From: Acetobacter sp. DsW_063
Lineage (GTDB): Bacteria; Pseudomonadota; Alphaproteobacteria; Acetobacterales; Acetobacteraceae
Reading direction: 5' to 3'
NCBI RefSeq assembly: GCF_002153745.1
Contig: NZ_JOPL01000025.1
Coordinates: forward strand, 79,231-143,230
Length of the DNA stretch: 64,000 nt
The notes under the pieces are model-generated. The model was not told the origin of the DNA and did not search any database. It saw only the letters and a list, made by a program, of their open reading frames with translations. Positions within the stretch are counted from its first letter, which is position 1. Each line of letters starts with the position of its first letter. Shown one piece after another: positions 42,712 through 51,844 of the stretch. Made by a program: the position numbers and the translations under genes.

Positions 42712-45405
42712 ATGCTCGACAAGACGTTTCAGGCGACAGACACCGAAGCCCGTCTCTATGCGGCGTGGGAGAAGGACGGGGCGTTCGCGGCCGACCCGCA
42801 AAGCCCAGCCTCTCCTTTCACGGTTATGATCCCGCCGCCGAACGTCACCGGCGTACTGCATATGGGGCATGCCCTGACCATGACGGTTCAGGACATCCTG
42901 ATCCGCTGGCGGCGTATGCAGGGGCGGGACGCGTTGTGGCAGCCGGGCACTGACCACGCGGGCATTGCGACCCAACTGGTGGTCGAACGGCAACTCTCCC
43001 TTGAGCAGCAGACGCGTCAGGCGCTGGGACGCGACGCGTTCATCGAGCGGGTCTGGAAGTGGAAAGCTGAGTCAGGCGACGGCATTACGAAGCAGTTGCG
43101 TCGCCTCGGCGCGTCGCTCGACTGGTCGCGCGAACGATTTACGATGGACGAAGGCCTTTCCCGCGCTGTGCGCGAGGTGTTCGTTACGCTCCATCGGCAA
43201 AAGCTGATCTATCGCGATCGCCGACTGGTCAACTGGGACCCGCATTTCCGTACCGCGATTTCCGATCTGGAAGTCGAAAGCAAGGAAGTGCGCGGCAACC
43301 TCTGGTACATCCGTTACCCGGTCGACGGCGCTCCCGACCTGTCGATAACCGTTGCGACCACGCGCCCGGAGACGATGCTGGGCGACGTGGCTGTCGCTGT
43401 CCATCCGGAAGATGAGCGTTATGCGGCCCTGATTGGGCGTTCGGTGATCCTGCCTCTGACAGGGCGACGTATCCCTGTCGTCGCTGATGAATATTCCAAC
43501 CCGGAAAAAGGTACGGGCGCGGTCAAGATAACGCCAGCTCATGACTTCAACGATTTTGAGGTCGGCAAACGTCACGACCTGCCTCTGATCGTCGTTCTGG
43601 ATGCCGGCGCGAATATTACGCTGGAGGACATCGAGTCCGACCTGCGGATTGAGCCCGGCCTTGCCGACCCCGAGTTTGTACGTGGCCTGCAGGGCCTGCA
43701 ACGGGACGATGCGCGCCGCGTCATCGTGGAAGAGCTGGAGCGCCTGGGTCTTCTGGGGAAAATCGAACCGCATACGCATCAGGTTCCGCATGCGGAGCGC
43801 GGCGGCGCGGTGGTCGAGCCGCGCCTGACGACGCAGTGGTACTGCGATGCGGCGACGCTGGCCGGACCGGCGATCGAAGCGGTCGAGAGCGGACGCGTAA
43901 CCTTCGTGCCGCGTCAGTGGGAGAACACGTTCTTTTCCTGGATGCGCAACATCCAGCCCTGGTGCATTTCCCGGCAGTTATGGTGGGGGCACCGGATTCC
44001 CGCGTGGTACGGTCCCGATGGCGAGGTCTTCGTCGCGCATGACGAAGCAGGCGCCGCCACGCTCGCCGCCGCGCATTATGGCGAGACAGTCGCGCTGACT
44101 CAGGACGAGGACGTTCTCGACACGTGGTTCTCGTCTGGCCTCTGGCCGTTCTCGACGCTCGGCTGGCCGGATAAGACGCCCGAACTGGCGCGTTACTATC
44201 CGACCGACGTGCTGGTTACAGGCTTCGACATCATCTTCTTCTGGGTCGCCCGGATGATGATGATGGGTCTGCACTTTATGGACGACGTGCCGTTCCACAC
44301 TGTCTTCATCCACGGCCTCGTTCGCGACGAGCGTGGCCAGAAGATGTCGAAAAGCAAGGGCAACGGCATCGATCCACTGGAGCTGCTGGACACTTATGGC
44401 GCAGACGCAGTTCGTTTCACGATCTGCGCCCTCACCGGCGTCGGGCGGGATCTGAAATTCGGTCCGAAGCGGGTTGAGGATAACCGGGCTTTCATCACGA
44501 AGCTCTGGAACGCCGCGCGATTCTGCGAGATGAACGGCGTCAAGGCGGCTCCCGGCTTCGATCCGGCGAAGGTCGTCAGCCCGCTGGGTCGCTGGATTCT
44601 GCATGAAACGTCCAAAGCCGTGCAGGAAGCGACGGCGGCTCTGGAGGCGTATCGCTTCGACGACTACGCAGGCGCCTGCTACCGCTTTGTGTGGAACCGG
44701 TTCTGCGACTGGTATCTGGAGTTCACCAAGCCGGCCTTCACCGGGGAAGCAGGACCAGAAGCGGAAGAACTGCGCGCCGTCACCGCGCACGTGCTCGATG
44801 TGGTGTTGCGCCTGTTGCAGCCGGTCATGCCATTCGTGACCGACACGTTGTGGAGCGAATTCGGGTTCGGTTCTTCGGGTGGATTGATTGGCGCCGCGTG
44901 GCCGGAACAGATTCCGGTGACGGATGCTGCTGGGGCGGCGGCGGAACTTGACTGGGTGATCCGCTTCATTTCCGAAATTCGCACAGTGCGATCGGAGATG
45001 AACGTGCCGCCGTCGCGCCTGTCGCCGGTTCTGCTTCAGGGAGCCACGCAGGAAAACGTTGATTGCGCGACGCGCTGGCGTGAAGCGATCGGGCGTATGG
45101 CTCGTGTCTCTGAGATCGAGGCGCTGCAGGGCGAACCGCCGCGTGGGTCCGCCCAGACCGTGCTTGGGGATACGACGCTGGTCCTGCCGCTCGCCGATCT
45201 GATCGATCTGGACGTGGAGCGCGCGCGCCTGACGAAAGAGCTGGACAAGGCGCGCGGCGAAATCGAGAAAACCGAGCGCAAGCTGGGCAACGCCGATTTC
45301 ATCGCCCGCGGCAAGCCGGAGGTCGTCGAGGAAACCCGGGAGCGTCTGGTGGCGCAGCAGGGCGAGCGGGATCGGTTGCAGGTCGCACTGGGGCGCCTCG
45401 CCTGA
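42712..45405 (+). CDS. valS: Valine-tRNA ligase
   Basis: 897 residues. The class Ia signature HMGH (residues 50-53) lies in PPPNVTGVLHMGHAL, and KMSKS (residues 544-548) in GQKMSKSKGNG. The CP1 editing domain includes TTRPETMLGDVAVAVHP. The anticodon-binding domain and a C-terminal coiled-coil arm (LDVERARLTKELDKARGEIEKTERKLGNADFI) complete the protein. It charges tRNA-Val in the cytoplasm and clears threonine by editing. Start ATG 42712 gives the usual length. It follows popZ. Confidence 0.98.
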   Translation: MLDKTFQATDTEARLYAAWEKDGAFAADPQSPASPFTVMIPPPNVTGVLHMGHALTMTVQDILIRWRRMQGRDALWQPGTDHAGIATQLVVERQLSLEQQTRQALGRDAFIERVWKWKAESGDGITKQLRRLGASLDWSRERFTMDEGLSRAVREVFVTLHRQKLIYRDRRLVNWDPHFRTAISDLEVESKEVRGNLWYIRYPVDGAPDLSITVATTRPETMLGDVAVAVHPEDERYAALIGRSVILPLTGRRIPVVADEYSNPEKGTGAVKITPAHDFNDFEVGKRHDLPLIVVLDAGANITLEDIESDLRIEPGLADPEFVRGLQGLQRDDARRVIVEELERLGLLGKIEPHTHQVPHAERGGAVVEPRLTTQWYCDAATLAGPAIEAVESGRVTFVPRQWENTFFSWMRNIQPWCISRQLWWGHRIPAWYGPDGEVFVAHDEAGAATLAAAHYGETVALTQDEDVLDTWFSSGLWPFSTLGWPDKTPELARYYPTDVLVTGFDIIFFWVARMMMMGLHFMDDVPFHTVFIHGLVRDERGQKMSKSKGNGIDPLELLDTYGADAVRFTICALTGVGRDLKFGPKRVEDNRAFITKLWNAARFCEMNGVKAAPGFDPAKVVSPLGRWILHETSKAVQEATAALEAYRFDDYAGACYRFVWNRFCDWYLEFTKPAFTGEAGPEAEELRAVTAHVLDVVLRLLQPVMPFVTDTLWSEFGFGSSGGLIGAAWPEQIPVTDAAGAAAELDWVIRFISEIRTVRSEMNVPPSRLSPVLLQGATQENVDCATRWREAIGRMARVSEIEALQGEPPRGSAQTVLGDTTLVLPLADLIDLDVERARLTKELDKARGEIEKTERKLGNADFIARGKPEVVEETRERLVAQQGERDRLQVALGRLA

Positions 45406-45736
45406 AGAACTCCGAGGCTGAAAGGCGTACTGTTTTTCCGGGGATATCGGCGGCATGGCAACGCGTGAGCATGGCTCCCGTCTTGCGTCGCTTCAGGTCT
45501 CCGGAAAACTGCCTTGGCGGGGCTGAAATCTTGGATGGTTCTTTCGAATGAAAGCGAGAATCGATCGGTCCTGCGTTCACCCTGACTACGCAGCGCGTCT
45601 TCTGCCGAAATACAGGGCTCATGGGCGCCAGTATTCTGGACCCGAATATCCTTCCCGCTAAAACACAAGATATTGGAGGTGCGTTCCTTGAGACCGGAAT
45701 GTCGCTCCAAAAATCAAACACTCTGGAGAATTTCTT
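45406..45736. other. 331-bp intergenic region between valS and the ester hydrolase
   Basis: No supported gene. A small hairpin CTTTC-GAAT-GAAAG lies near 45541-45554. The ribosome site CTGGAG is 9 nt before the hydrolase ATG at 45737. A long minus-strand frame crossing the region is the shadow of the neighbouring coding sequences. Confidence 0.4.
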
Positions 45737-47698
45737 ATGAACCGTGTGCGCGCAACCACCGTGACTTCCCGTCTGCGTCGTCGCGTCGGGATCGCGCTGG
45801 GCGTGTCGGCGTCGGCCCTGCTGTGCGCCGCAGCGCCTGTGGATTCCAACACGGTGGCGACCGGCAATGACATACCGGCCCATGTCACATTCCCGACGGC
45901 GCAACGCGATTACGTTAAACGCGAAGTCATGATCCCCATGCGGGACGGCGTGAAGCTTTATACTGTCATCGTCGTGCCGAAAGGCGCTCACGACGCGCCG
46001 ATCCTGCTGACCCGTACGCCGTACAACGCCAAGATGCGCGCCAACCGCGTACCAGACGCTCCGACCATGCGCGCCCTTTTGCCGCAGGGCGACGACGTGT
46101 TCGTCGATGGCGGCTACATCCGCGTGTTTCAGGATATTCGCGGTAAATACGGTTCGGAAGGCGATTACGTCATGACGCGTCCGCCGCGTGGCGCGCTCAA
46201 CCCGACCAACACGGATGAAACGACCGACGCGTGGGACACGATTGCCTGGCTGGTGAAAAATACGCCCGAGTCTAATGGGCGCGTCGGCATGACCGGGTCG
46301 TCCTACGAAGGCTTCACCGTCGTAATGGCTCTGCTCGACCCGCACCCGGCGCTTAAGGTTGCCGCTCCGGAAAGCCCGATGGTCGATGGATGGATGGGCG
46401 ACGACTGGTTCCATTACGGCGCGTTCCGGCAGGGAAGTCTGGATTACTTCACTGAGCAGATGACGGTGCGCGGCGAGGCGAATACGATCCCGCGCGTGGG
46501 TCTGGACGATTATTCGAATTTTCTCGCGGCGGGTTCCGCCGGCGCGTTCGCGACCCAGGCCGGGCTGGATCAGTTTCCCTTCTGGCGTCGGATGAAGGCG
46601 CATCCCGCCTATGACGCATTCTGGCAAGGGCAGGCTCTGGACAAACTGATTGCGCAGCGCAAGCCCACCGTGCCCATGATCTGGGAGCAGGGCTTGTGGG
46701 ATCAGGAGGACATGTGGGGCGCGATCCACAGTTGGCAGGCACTGCGCAACGCGGGCGTTTCGACGCCCAACGTGCTGGTCATGGGGCCGTGGCGGCACAG
46801 CGGCGTGAACTACAACGGCTCGTCGCTTGGGCCGTTGAATTTTGAAGGCGACACCGCCGAGCAGTATCGCCGCGACGTTTTCCGCCCCTTCTTCGACCAA
46901 TACCTGAAGCCGGGCGCGCCCGCGGCTCTGCTGCCGCCTGCGATCATCTACAACACGGGGCTGCAGCGCTGGGATCGATACGAGAACTGGCCGCTGGCGT
47001 GCGAGAAAGGCTGCGCGTCCGGCATGAAGTCGCTCTACCTTACGTCGAACAACGGGCTGTCGTTCTCGCATCCGGAATCCGACGGGTCGGATTCCTACGT
47101 GTCTGACCCCGCTCACCCTGTGCCGTTCCTGTCCAGGCCGTTCAATTTCGGGCAGAGCGCCCGCTGGAAGCCGTGGCTCGTGCAGGACCAGCGCGAGGCT
47201 GAATCCCGTCCTGACGTACTGACCTACGAGACGGCGCCGCTCGACGAGCCGGTGGCCGTCAGCGGCGTTCCGGTGGCCGAACTCTACGCCGCGACGACGG
47301 GCACGGACGCGGACTGGGTGGTCAAGCTGATCGACGTCAATCCGCCGACCACGGCGGATCGGCCGGAGATGGGCGGATATGAGCTGCCTGTGTCCGAAGA
47401 CATCTTCCGTGGCCGTTACCGCAAGAGCTTCTCGCAGCCTTCGCCGATCGAGGCCAACCGCGTCGAAAACTACCGCTTCACGTTGCCTCCCGTGAATCAT
47501 GTCTTCGCAAAGGGACATCGAATCATGGTGCAGATCCAGTCGTCCTGGTTCCCGCTCTATGACCGCAATCCGCAACGATATGTCGCTAACATCTTCGACG
47601 CCACGCCTGCGGATTACGTGAAGGCGACGCAAAGCATACATCACGGCGGCGCGGCGGCGAGCGCCGTGATTCTCCCGGTTGCGCCTGTCGCGCAGTAA
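45737..47698 (+). CDS. Alpha-amino-acid ester hydrolase-like / CocE-NonD family hydrolase
   Basis: 653 residues with a signal peptide (RRRVGIALGVSASALLCAAAPVDS). The X-Pro dipeptidyl-peptidase S15-type alpha/beta-hydrolase domain contains VMIPMRDGVKLYTVIVVPKG, FQDIRGKYGSEGDYVMTRPPRG, and nucleophile Ser189 in GMTGSSYEGF (GxSYxG). VLVMGPWRHSG supplies a probable catalytic His. A jelly-roll C-terminal domain contains PVAVSGVPVAELYAATTGTDADWVVKLIDV. It matches AEH, known from Acetobacter turbidans, a secreted enzyme acting on amino-acid esters and beta-lactam side chains. Natural substrate is unknown. It has a paralogue at 51845-53734. Confidence 0.85.
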   Translation: MNRVRATTVTSRLRRRVGIALGVSASALLCAAAPVDSNTVATGNDIPAHVTFPTAQRDYVKREVMIPMRDGVKLYTVIVVPKGAHDAPILLTRTPYNAKMRANRVPDAPTMRALLPQGDDVFVDGGYIRVFQDIRGKYGSEGDYVMTRPPRGALNPTNTDETTDAWDTIAWLVKNTPESNGRVGMTGSSYEGFTVVMALLDPHPALKVAAPESPMVDGWMGDDWFHYGAFRQGSLDYFTEQMTVRGEANTIPRVGLDDYSNFLAAGSAGAFATQAGLDQFPFWRRMKAHPAYDAFWQGQALDKLIAQRKPTVPMIWEQGLWDQEDMWGAIHSWQALRNAGVSTPNVLVMGPWRHSGVNYNGSSLGPLNFEGDTAEQYRRDVFRPFFDQYLKPGAPAALLPPAIIYNTGLQRWDRYENWPLACEKGCASGMKSLYLTSNNGLSFSHPESDGSDSYVSDPAHPVPFLSRPFNFGQSARWKPWLVQDQREAESRPDVLTYETAPLDEPVAVSGVPVAELYAATTGTDADWVVKLIDVNPPTTADRPEMGGYELPVSEDIFRGRYRKSFSQPSPIEANRVENYRFTLPPVNHVFAKGHRIMVQIQSSWFPLYDRNPQRYVANIFDATPADYVKATQSIHHGGAAASAVILPVAPVAQ

Positions 47699-47777
47699 GG
47701 ATCCCGCGCCGCCGTTGCCGCCGCCGTATCGGCCGCCCATATAGAGGCGGTCAAACGGACAGCACCTGGAGCGTACC

Positions 47778-48335
47778 ATGAGCGATGCAGCAACGACGGC
47801 GAGCGAAACCGCGATTCTCGGCGGCGGGTGTTTCTGGTGTGTGGAGGCCGTGTATCTTACGCTGCGCGGCGTGAAGAGCGTGCGTTCAGGGTATGCGGGC
47901 GGGCATACCGAGCATCCGAGCTATGAGGAGGTTTGCACGGGCCGGACCGGCCATGCGGAGGTCGTGGAGGTCGTGTTCGACCCTCTCGAAATATCTTACG
48001 CCGACCTGCTGCGGATATTTTTTACGGCCCACAACCCCACGACACTGAACCGGCAGGGCAACGACATAGGCACCCAATATCGCTCCGTTATTTTCTGGAC
48101 GACTGAAACCCAGAAAGAGACGGCTGAGGCTGTGCTGAAGGAAATCGAAACGGCGGACGCATGGGACGCTCCACTGGTGACTGCGATCGAGCCGCTGACA
48201 CATTTCTGGCCAGCTGAGGCGAAGCACGAGGATTACCTCGCGCGTAATCCTGAAAACGCTTACTGTCAGGCTGTCGTCGCCCCGAAGGTCGCGAAAATGC
48301 GGAAATTGTTCGCACGGTATCAGAAGGACGACTGA
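47778..48335 (+). CDS. msrA: Peptide-methionine (S)-S-oxide reductase
   Basis: 185 residues. Active site GCFWC with catalytic Cys18 near the N-terminus; also SVRSGYAGGHTEHPSYEEVCTGRTGHAEVVEVVFDP, FFTAHNPTTLNRQGNDIGTQYRSVIF, and a resolving region near LARNPENAYCQAVVAPKVAKMRK. It repairs oxidised methionine in proteins in the cytoplasm (no signal peptide). It is 79 bp after the ester hydrolase and may share its transcript. Confidence 0.96.
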   Translation: MSDAATTASETAILGGGCFWCVEAVYLTLRGVKSVRSGYAGGHTEHPSYEEVCTGRTGHAEVVEVVFDPLEISYADLLRIFFTAHNPTTLNRQGNDIGTQYRSVIFWTTETQKETAEAVLKEIETADAWDAPLVTAIEPLTHFWPAEAKHEDYLARNPENAYCQAVVAPKVAKMRKLFARYQKDD

Positions 48336-48342
48336 AGAGCCG

Positions 48343-48371
48343 CTGATCCTGCAGCTATGGCGCGGGATCAG
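48343..48371. terminator. Bidirectional terminator candidate between msrA and lysR
   Basis: CTGATCCTGC pairs with GCGGGATCAG (one G-U), loop of 9 nt. It begins 7 bp after the msrA stop and overlaps the lysR stop codon on the other strand. No T-run follows. Confidence 0.5.
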
Positions 48372-49327
48372 GAATAGCCCCGTGTGAGGGTAGGGCTCGC
48401 GTCGTCTGGACTCGATGTGAGCCCAATTTCCATTATCAGATCCCCCAGCCATTTTATGCCGGAGTCGCGGCTCGATTTTCTGGGAAGAAGCATTCTCACA
48501 CCGGGCGTTCCAAAAATGTCGGGCAGGCGAGATGATGTCAGGCCTGCCGTCTTTCGAAAAAAATCGGCGATATAATCGGGAACAATAGCCACAGTCTCGG
48601 GTTGCCTGAGAAATGCGGGCAAATGCCCGAAGGATGGTACGACATTCCGTATGGTGCGGTTGACGCCCATGTCGCGCAGTCGATGGTCGAAGGTGCTGTG
48701 TCTTAACGCCGTCTCGATCAGAACATGCCGACATTTCTCTATCGTCGGCAGGTCCAGCAAGTCCGGGAGTGAACAGTAATCCGGGTTCCAGATGCAAGAA
48801 AAACGGAAAGACCCCAAAGAAGTCGAAAGATAATCGGGGCGAGTCACCCCGCCGACTGTGAGGGCCAGGTCGATCTCCCTTCGCTCCAGCGCTCCGTCGA
48901 GCGTAGCGGGCGAGAGGGCCCGGAACGTCACCGTCGTGTCCGGGGCGTCTTCGGTGAGGCGCGATGCAAGACGCGGCCCGACAGTGTAGTCGAGCCCCCC
49001 GTCAGTTCCGATTATAAAAGAGCGAGGCGAGGAGGCGGGGTTGAACGTGCCGCGCGCGCTGAGAGTCGATCGAAGGGTTTCGGCTGTCAGTTCAAGAGTT
49101 TCCGCGATTTCTATGGCGTGGACCGTAGGCTGCATGCCGTGTCGCGTACGAATGAACAATTCATCCCCGCAGGTCTGACGCAGACGTTTCAGGGCTGAAC
49201 TGACCGCTGGCTGCGTCAGGGCCAGACGCATGGCGGCGCGACTGACGCTTCGTTCGTGCCAGAGAGCCAGAAACACATGGGTCAGGTTAAGGTCGATCCG
49301 GGACATATTCATTGTATTTATATTCAA
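48368..49327 (-). CDS. LysR-family regulator
   Basis: 319 residues. Winged HTH at residues ~10-65: RIDLNLTHVFLALWHERSVSRAAMRLALTQPAVSSALKRLRQTCGDELFIRTRHGMQPT. The effector domain contains GTDGGLDYTVGPRLASRLTEDAPDTTVTFRALS and the C-terminal lobe of a periplasmic-binding fold. It resembles the NodD/LinR-type subgroup. It is divergent from a TonB receptor-hydrolase pair with 85 bp between, including an inverted repeat, so it probably controls them. Effector unknown. Confidence 0.9.
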   Translation of the reverse strand: MNINTMNMSRIDLNLTHVFLALWHERSVSRAAMRLALTQPAVSSALKRLRQTCGDELFIRTRHGMQPTVHAIEIAETLELTAETLRSTLSARGTFNPASSPRSFIIGTDGGLDYTVGPRLASRLTEDAPDTTVTFRALSPATLDGALERREIDLALTVGGVTRPDYLSTSLGSFRFSCIWNPDYCSLPDLLDLPTIEKCRHVLIETALRHSTFDHRLRDMGVNRTIRNVVPSFGHLPAFLRQPETVAIVPDYIADFFRKTAGLTSSRLPDIFGTPGVRMLLPRKSSRDSGIKWLGDLIMEIGLTSSPDDASPTLTRGYS

Positions 49328-49335
49328 TCACAAAA

Positions 49336-49362
49336 AACAAAATTTGACGATAATGTTTTGTT
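49336..49362. promoter_or_regulatory. Putative LysR binding site upstream of the receptor
   Basis: AACAAAA-N13-TTTTGTT lies in the A/T-rich gap between lysR and the receptor gene; this is the arrangement expected for a LysR activator site controlling the divergent gene. Binding is inferred. Confidence 0.5.
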
Positions 49363-49412
49363 TCAGCAACGGTAAAGGCGACCCTCGCGTCATAAATCAA
49401 CAGGAGCGCTTT

Positions 49413-51818
49413 GTGAGAAAAGCCGTTGGCCGTGTAGCCATTCTTCTCGCCTCTCCGGTGCTTTTTCCCGACGCTGGAGAGGCGCGAGCGCCCCAACATG
49501 TGTCGTCGGATCGTCACGTCGCGCATACAGAAAATACAAAACCGTCCAAGGCCGCGGTCGAACTGAAGCATAATCAACGGTTCACCGCGACGGAAGCCGA
49601 AGCTGTGGAGGTTCGGGGGGGCATGAGGACGGCGAACGGCGTCACCAATACGACGCCGGGCGGTGGGTTGATGGCGCGGCAGACCGCAGCACGCTCCCAG
49701 AGTACAATCACCCGCGACTTCATCGCGAAGCAGTCCCCAACGGGGAACGCTATTGCGATGATTTCTGCTCTTCCTGGCGTCATTTCCGCGAGTACAGATC
49801 CGCTGGGTCAGTCTAACACAGCGATGTCCATACGCGGTCTCCAGCAAGCAGAAATTGGTTTTGTTTACGAGGGAATTCCGCTCAACGATTCAATCAACTA
49901 CACGCCTTACACGCAAGCGATGGTCGATACCGACAACATCCAGTCGGTCACCGTAGCTCAAGGCGCTCCGGATATCGGAGCGCCTGTTTACAATGACGTC
50001 GGAGGGCTGGTTACGGTTGCTTTGCGCGATCCCCTGGAGAAAAGAGGGGGGAACGTCGACTTCAGTTTCGGCTCCAAAGCGCTGCAGCGTGAATTCATCA
50101 GGCTGGACAGCGGCGAGATCGGGCACAGCCGGGTCAAGGCGTTCGCGTCGTTCTCGTCCACCACAAACGACCAATGGCGTGGATCCGGAAAGTTTCGAAA
50201 ATATCATGTTGATTCGAAAATTATCAAGGAATGGGGATCCGGCAGCAGTGCGGGTCTAACCTTTTCCTACGACAACTGGCAGCAGGCCAGTTACAGGCCG
50301 ATGACCATGGCCCAGTGGCGTCAATATGGAAATTCATTCAATTACACAAAAGAGTATTACCCGGGTAATACAAACTGGGTCGGGCTCCATCTGTATCAGA
50401 GACGTTCCACAGCGATTATCGCGCCAGTGAAACTTAAACTGAGCGAGCATGTCTCTCTGGATGTTACGCCTGCTTATATGAATTACTCCGAGTTCTATTA
50501 TGGCGGCGTCACTCTCAAGAACAGGGGGTCGTATTTCGGCGACCAGCAGATCGCTGACCTGAATCTGCCGTATCAGACCAACGGCGTCACCACAGCTTCC
50601 AGCATCAATCCCGTTCCACAGAAAAGCGGCTTCCTTAACGCTGCTCTTACGTGGAAAGCCGGGCGTAATACGTTCCGCGCCGGGTACATTTATAACTACA
50701 TCGCGCTGGAGGAACCCATATATTACGCAGCAGTCAATTACACCGGCGGCATCGCTAACAACTATAGCAAGTACATGATCACGATGCCGGATGGTCGCCA
50801 GTATCGTACGCTCGACATGAACTTCAAACACCAAATGAATGAATTGTTCATAGACGATACTTTAAAGTTCCTTGACGATAAGATCACTGTGGAGGCTGGT
50901 CTGCGCTATCTGATGATCAGTCGCTGGAATACGAACCTGATTCCCGGGGCCACACGGTACAAAGTCGGCGCAAGCTACGCCCAGCCCCTGCCTCAGGTGT
51001 CAATCAGCTATCAGATAACGCCGCATGACCAGATATATATTGATGGTACGACCGCCTACCGTGCTCCGGCGTCAGTGCAGGTTTATGGTGAGGTCTTCTC
51101 GACGACGAGTCCAACGCCCGCCTCAAGACAGGCCTCACTGAAGGGTGAATATTCAATCGGCGAGGAGATCGGTTACCGTCATTACGGTCTCGTTAATCTG
51201 TCCGTTTCACTGTTTAATTACAATATAACAAACAATCAGATTACGTCGTCGCAATACATCAACGGCATCCCTCTGCCGTCGCCAATCGAGGCGGGAGGTA
51301 AGACGTCACGGGGAGCGCAGGCTGAAATCGGTCTCAGGCCCTGGCGTCACTGGAGTCCGTATGTTTCGGCGCAGTATCTCCATGCGACAACCGATAACAA
51401 TATCGCATCCGGCCTCGACTATCTGCCGACGAAGGGGAAAATTGCTGTCCAGAGCCCGGAGTTCTCGGCTGCCGCAGGAATTTCCTATGATGACGGGCAT
51501 ATCTTTGGAAATTTTGTCTTCAATTACGTCAGTTCCCAATATTCAACCCTTATGGATGACGAGAAAATTCCCGGGTATGAGACGGCCAACATGACACTGG
51601 GTTATCGCATGCGCTCCATAGGCTTCGCGCAGCATCCCCAGATTCAGCTGAACGTGATAAATATTGGAGCCAAGAACTACTTGTCGGGCTTTCAGAGTAT
51701 ATCGAACAACGCCAAGGCTACGCGTGGCGTCTACGGCACGACGATCGCAGGATCGTCGCCTCTCTATCTGAGCGCAGGCGGCGTGGCTGCTGTCGCGTCG
51801 CTCAGCACAGCGTTCTGA
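49413..51818 (+). CDS. TonB-dependent receptor, paralogue of the GlcNAc-locus receptor
   Basis: 801 residues from GTG 49413, which has AGGAG 6 nt upstream and gives a signal peptide (VRKAVGRVAILLASPVLFPDAGEARA); the longer frame from 49230 runs into the lysR gene. Plug motifs: ITRDFIAKQSPTGNAIAM, MSIRGLQQAEIGFVYEGIPLNDSINYTPYTQAMVD, SVTVAQGAPDIGAPVYNDVGG. The barrel ends AAVASLSTAF. Its plug and several barrel strands match the receptor at 3744-6164 closely (TPGGGLM, ARSQS, SIGEEIGYRH). It imports an unknown ligand. The ester hydrolase 26 bp downstream suggests that ligand is an ester or peptide-like molecule; inference. Confidence 0.9.
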   Translation: MRKAVGRVAILLASPVLFPDAGEARAPQHVSSDRHVAHTENTKPSKAAVELKHNQRFTATEAEAVEVRGGMRTANGVTNTTPGGGLMARQTAARSQSTITRDFIAKQSPTGNAIAMISALPGVISASTDPLGQSNTAMSIRGLQQAEIGFVYEGIPLNDSINYTPYTQAMVDTDNIQSVTVAQGAPDIGAPVYNDVGGLVTVALRDPLEKRGGNVDFSFGSKALQREFIRLDSGEIGHSRVKAFASFSSTTNDQWRGSGKFRKYHVDSKIIKEWGSGSSAGLTFSYDNWQQASYRPMTMAQWRQYGNSFNYTKEYYPGNTNWVGLHLYQRRSTAIIAPVKLKLSEHVSLDVTPAYMNYSEFYYGGVTLKNRGSYFGDQQIADLNLPYQTNGVTTASSINPVPQKSGFLNAALTWKAGRNTFRAGYIYNYIALEEPIYYAAVNYTGGIANNYSKYMITMPDGRQYRTLDMNFKHQMNELFIDDTLKFLDDKITVEAGLRYLMISRWNTNLIPGATRYKVGASYAQPLPQVSISYQITPHDQIYIDGTTAYRAPASVQVYGEVFSTTSPTPASRQASLKGEYSIGEEIGYRHYGLVNLSVSLFNYNITNNQITSSQYINGIPLPSPIEAGGKTSRGAQAEIGLRPWRHWSPYVSAQYLHATTDNNIASGLDYLPTKGKIAVQSPEFSAAAGISYDDGHIFGNFVFNYVSSQYSTLMDDEKIPGYETANMTLGYRMRSIGFAQHPQIQLNVINIGAKNYLSGFQSISNNAKATRGVYGTTIAGSSPLYLSAGGVAAVASLSTAF

Positions 51819-51844
51819 TCACCCTATTTCCGGAGCACCGCCCG

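Noticed and set aside
45299..47779. 826-codon minus-strand frame opposite the ester hydrolase
   Set aside because: No recognisable domain, Arg/His-rich; shadow of the plus-strand gene.
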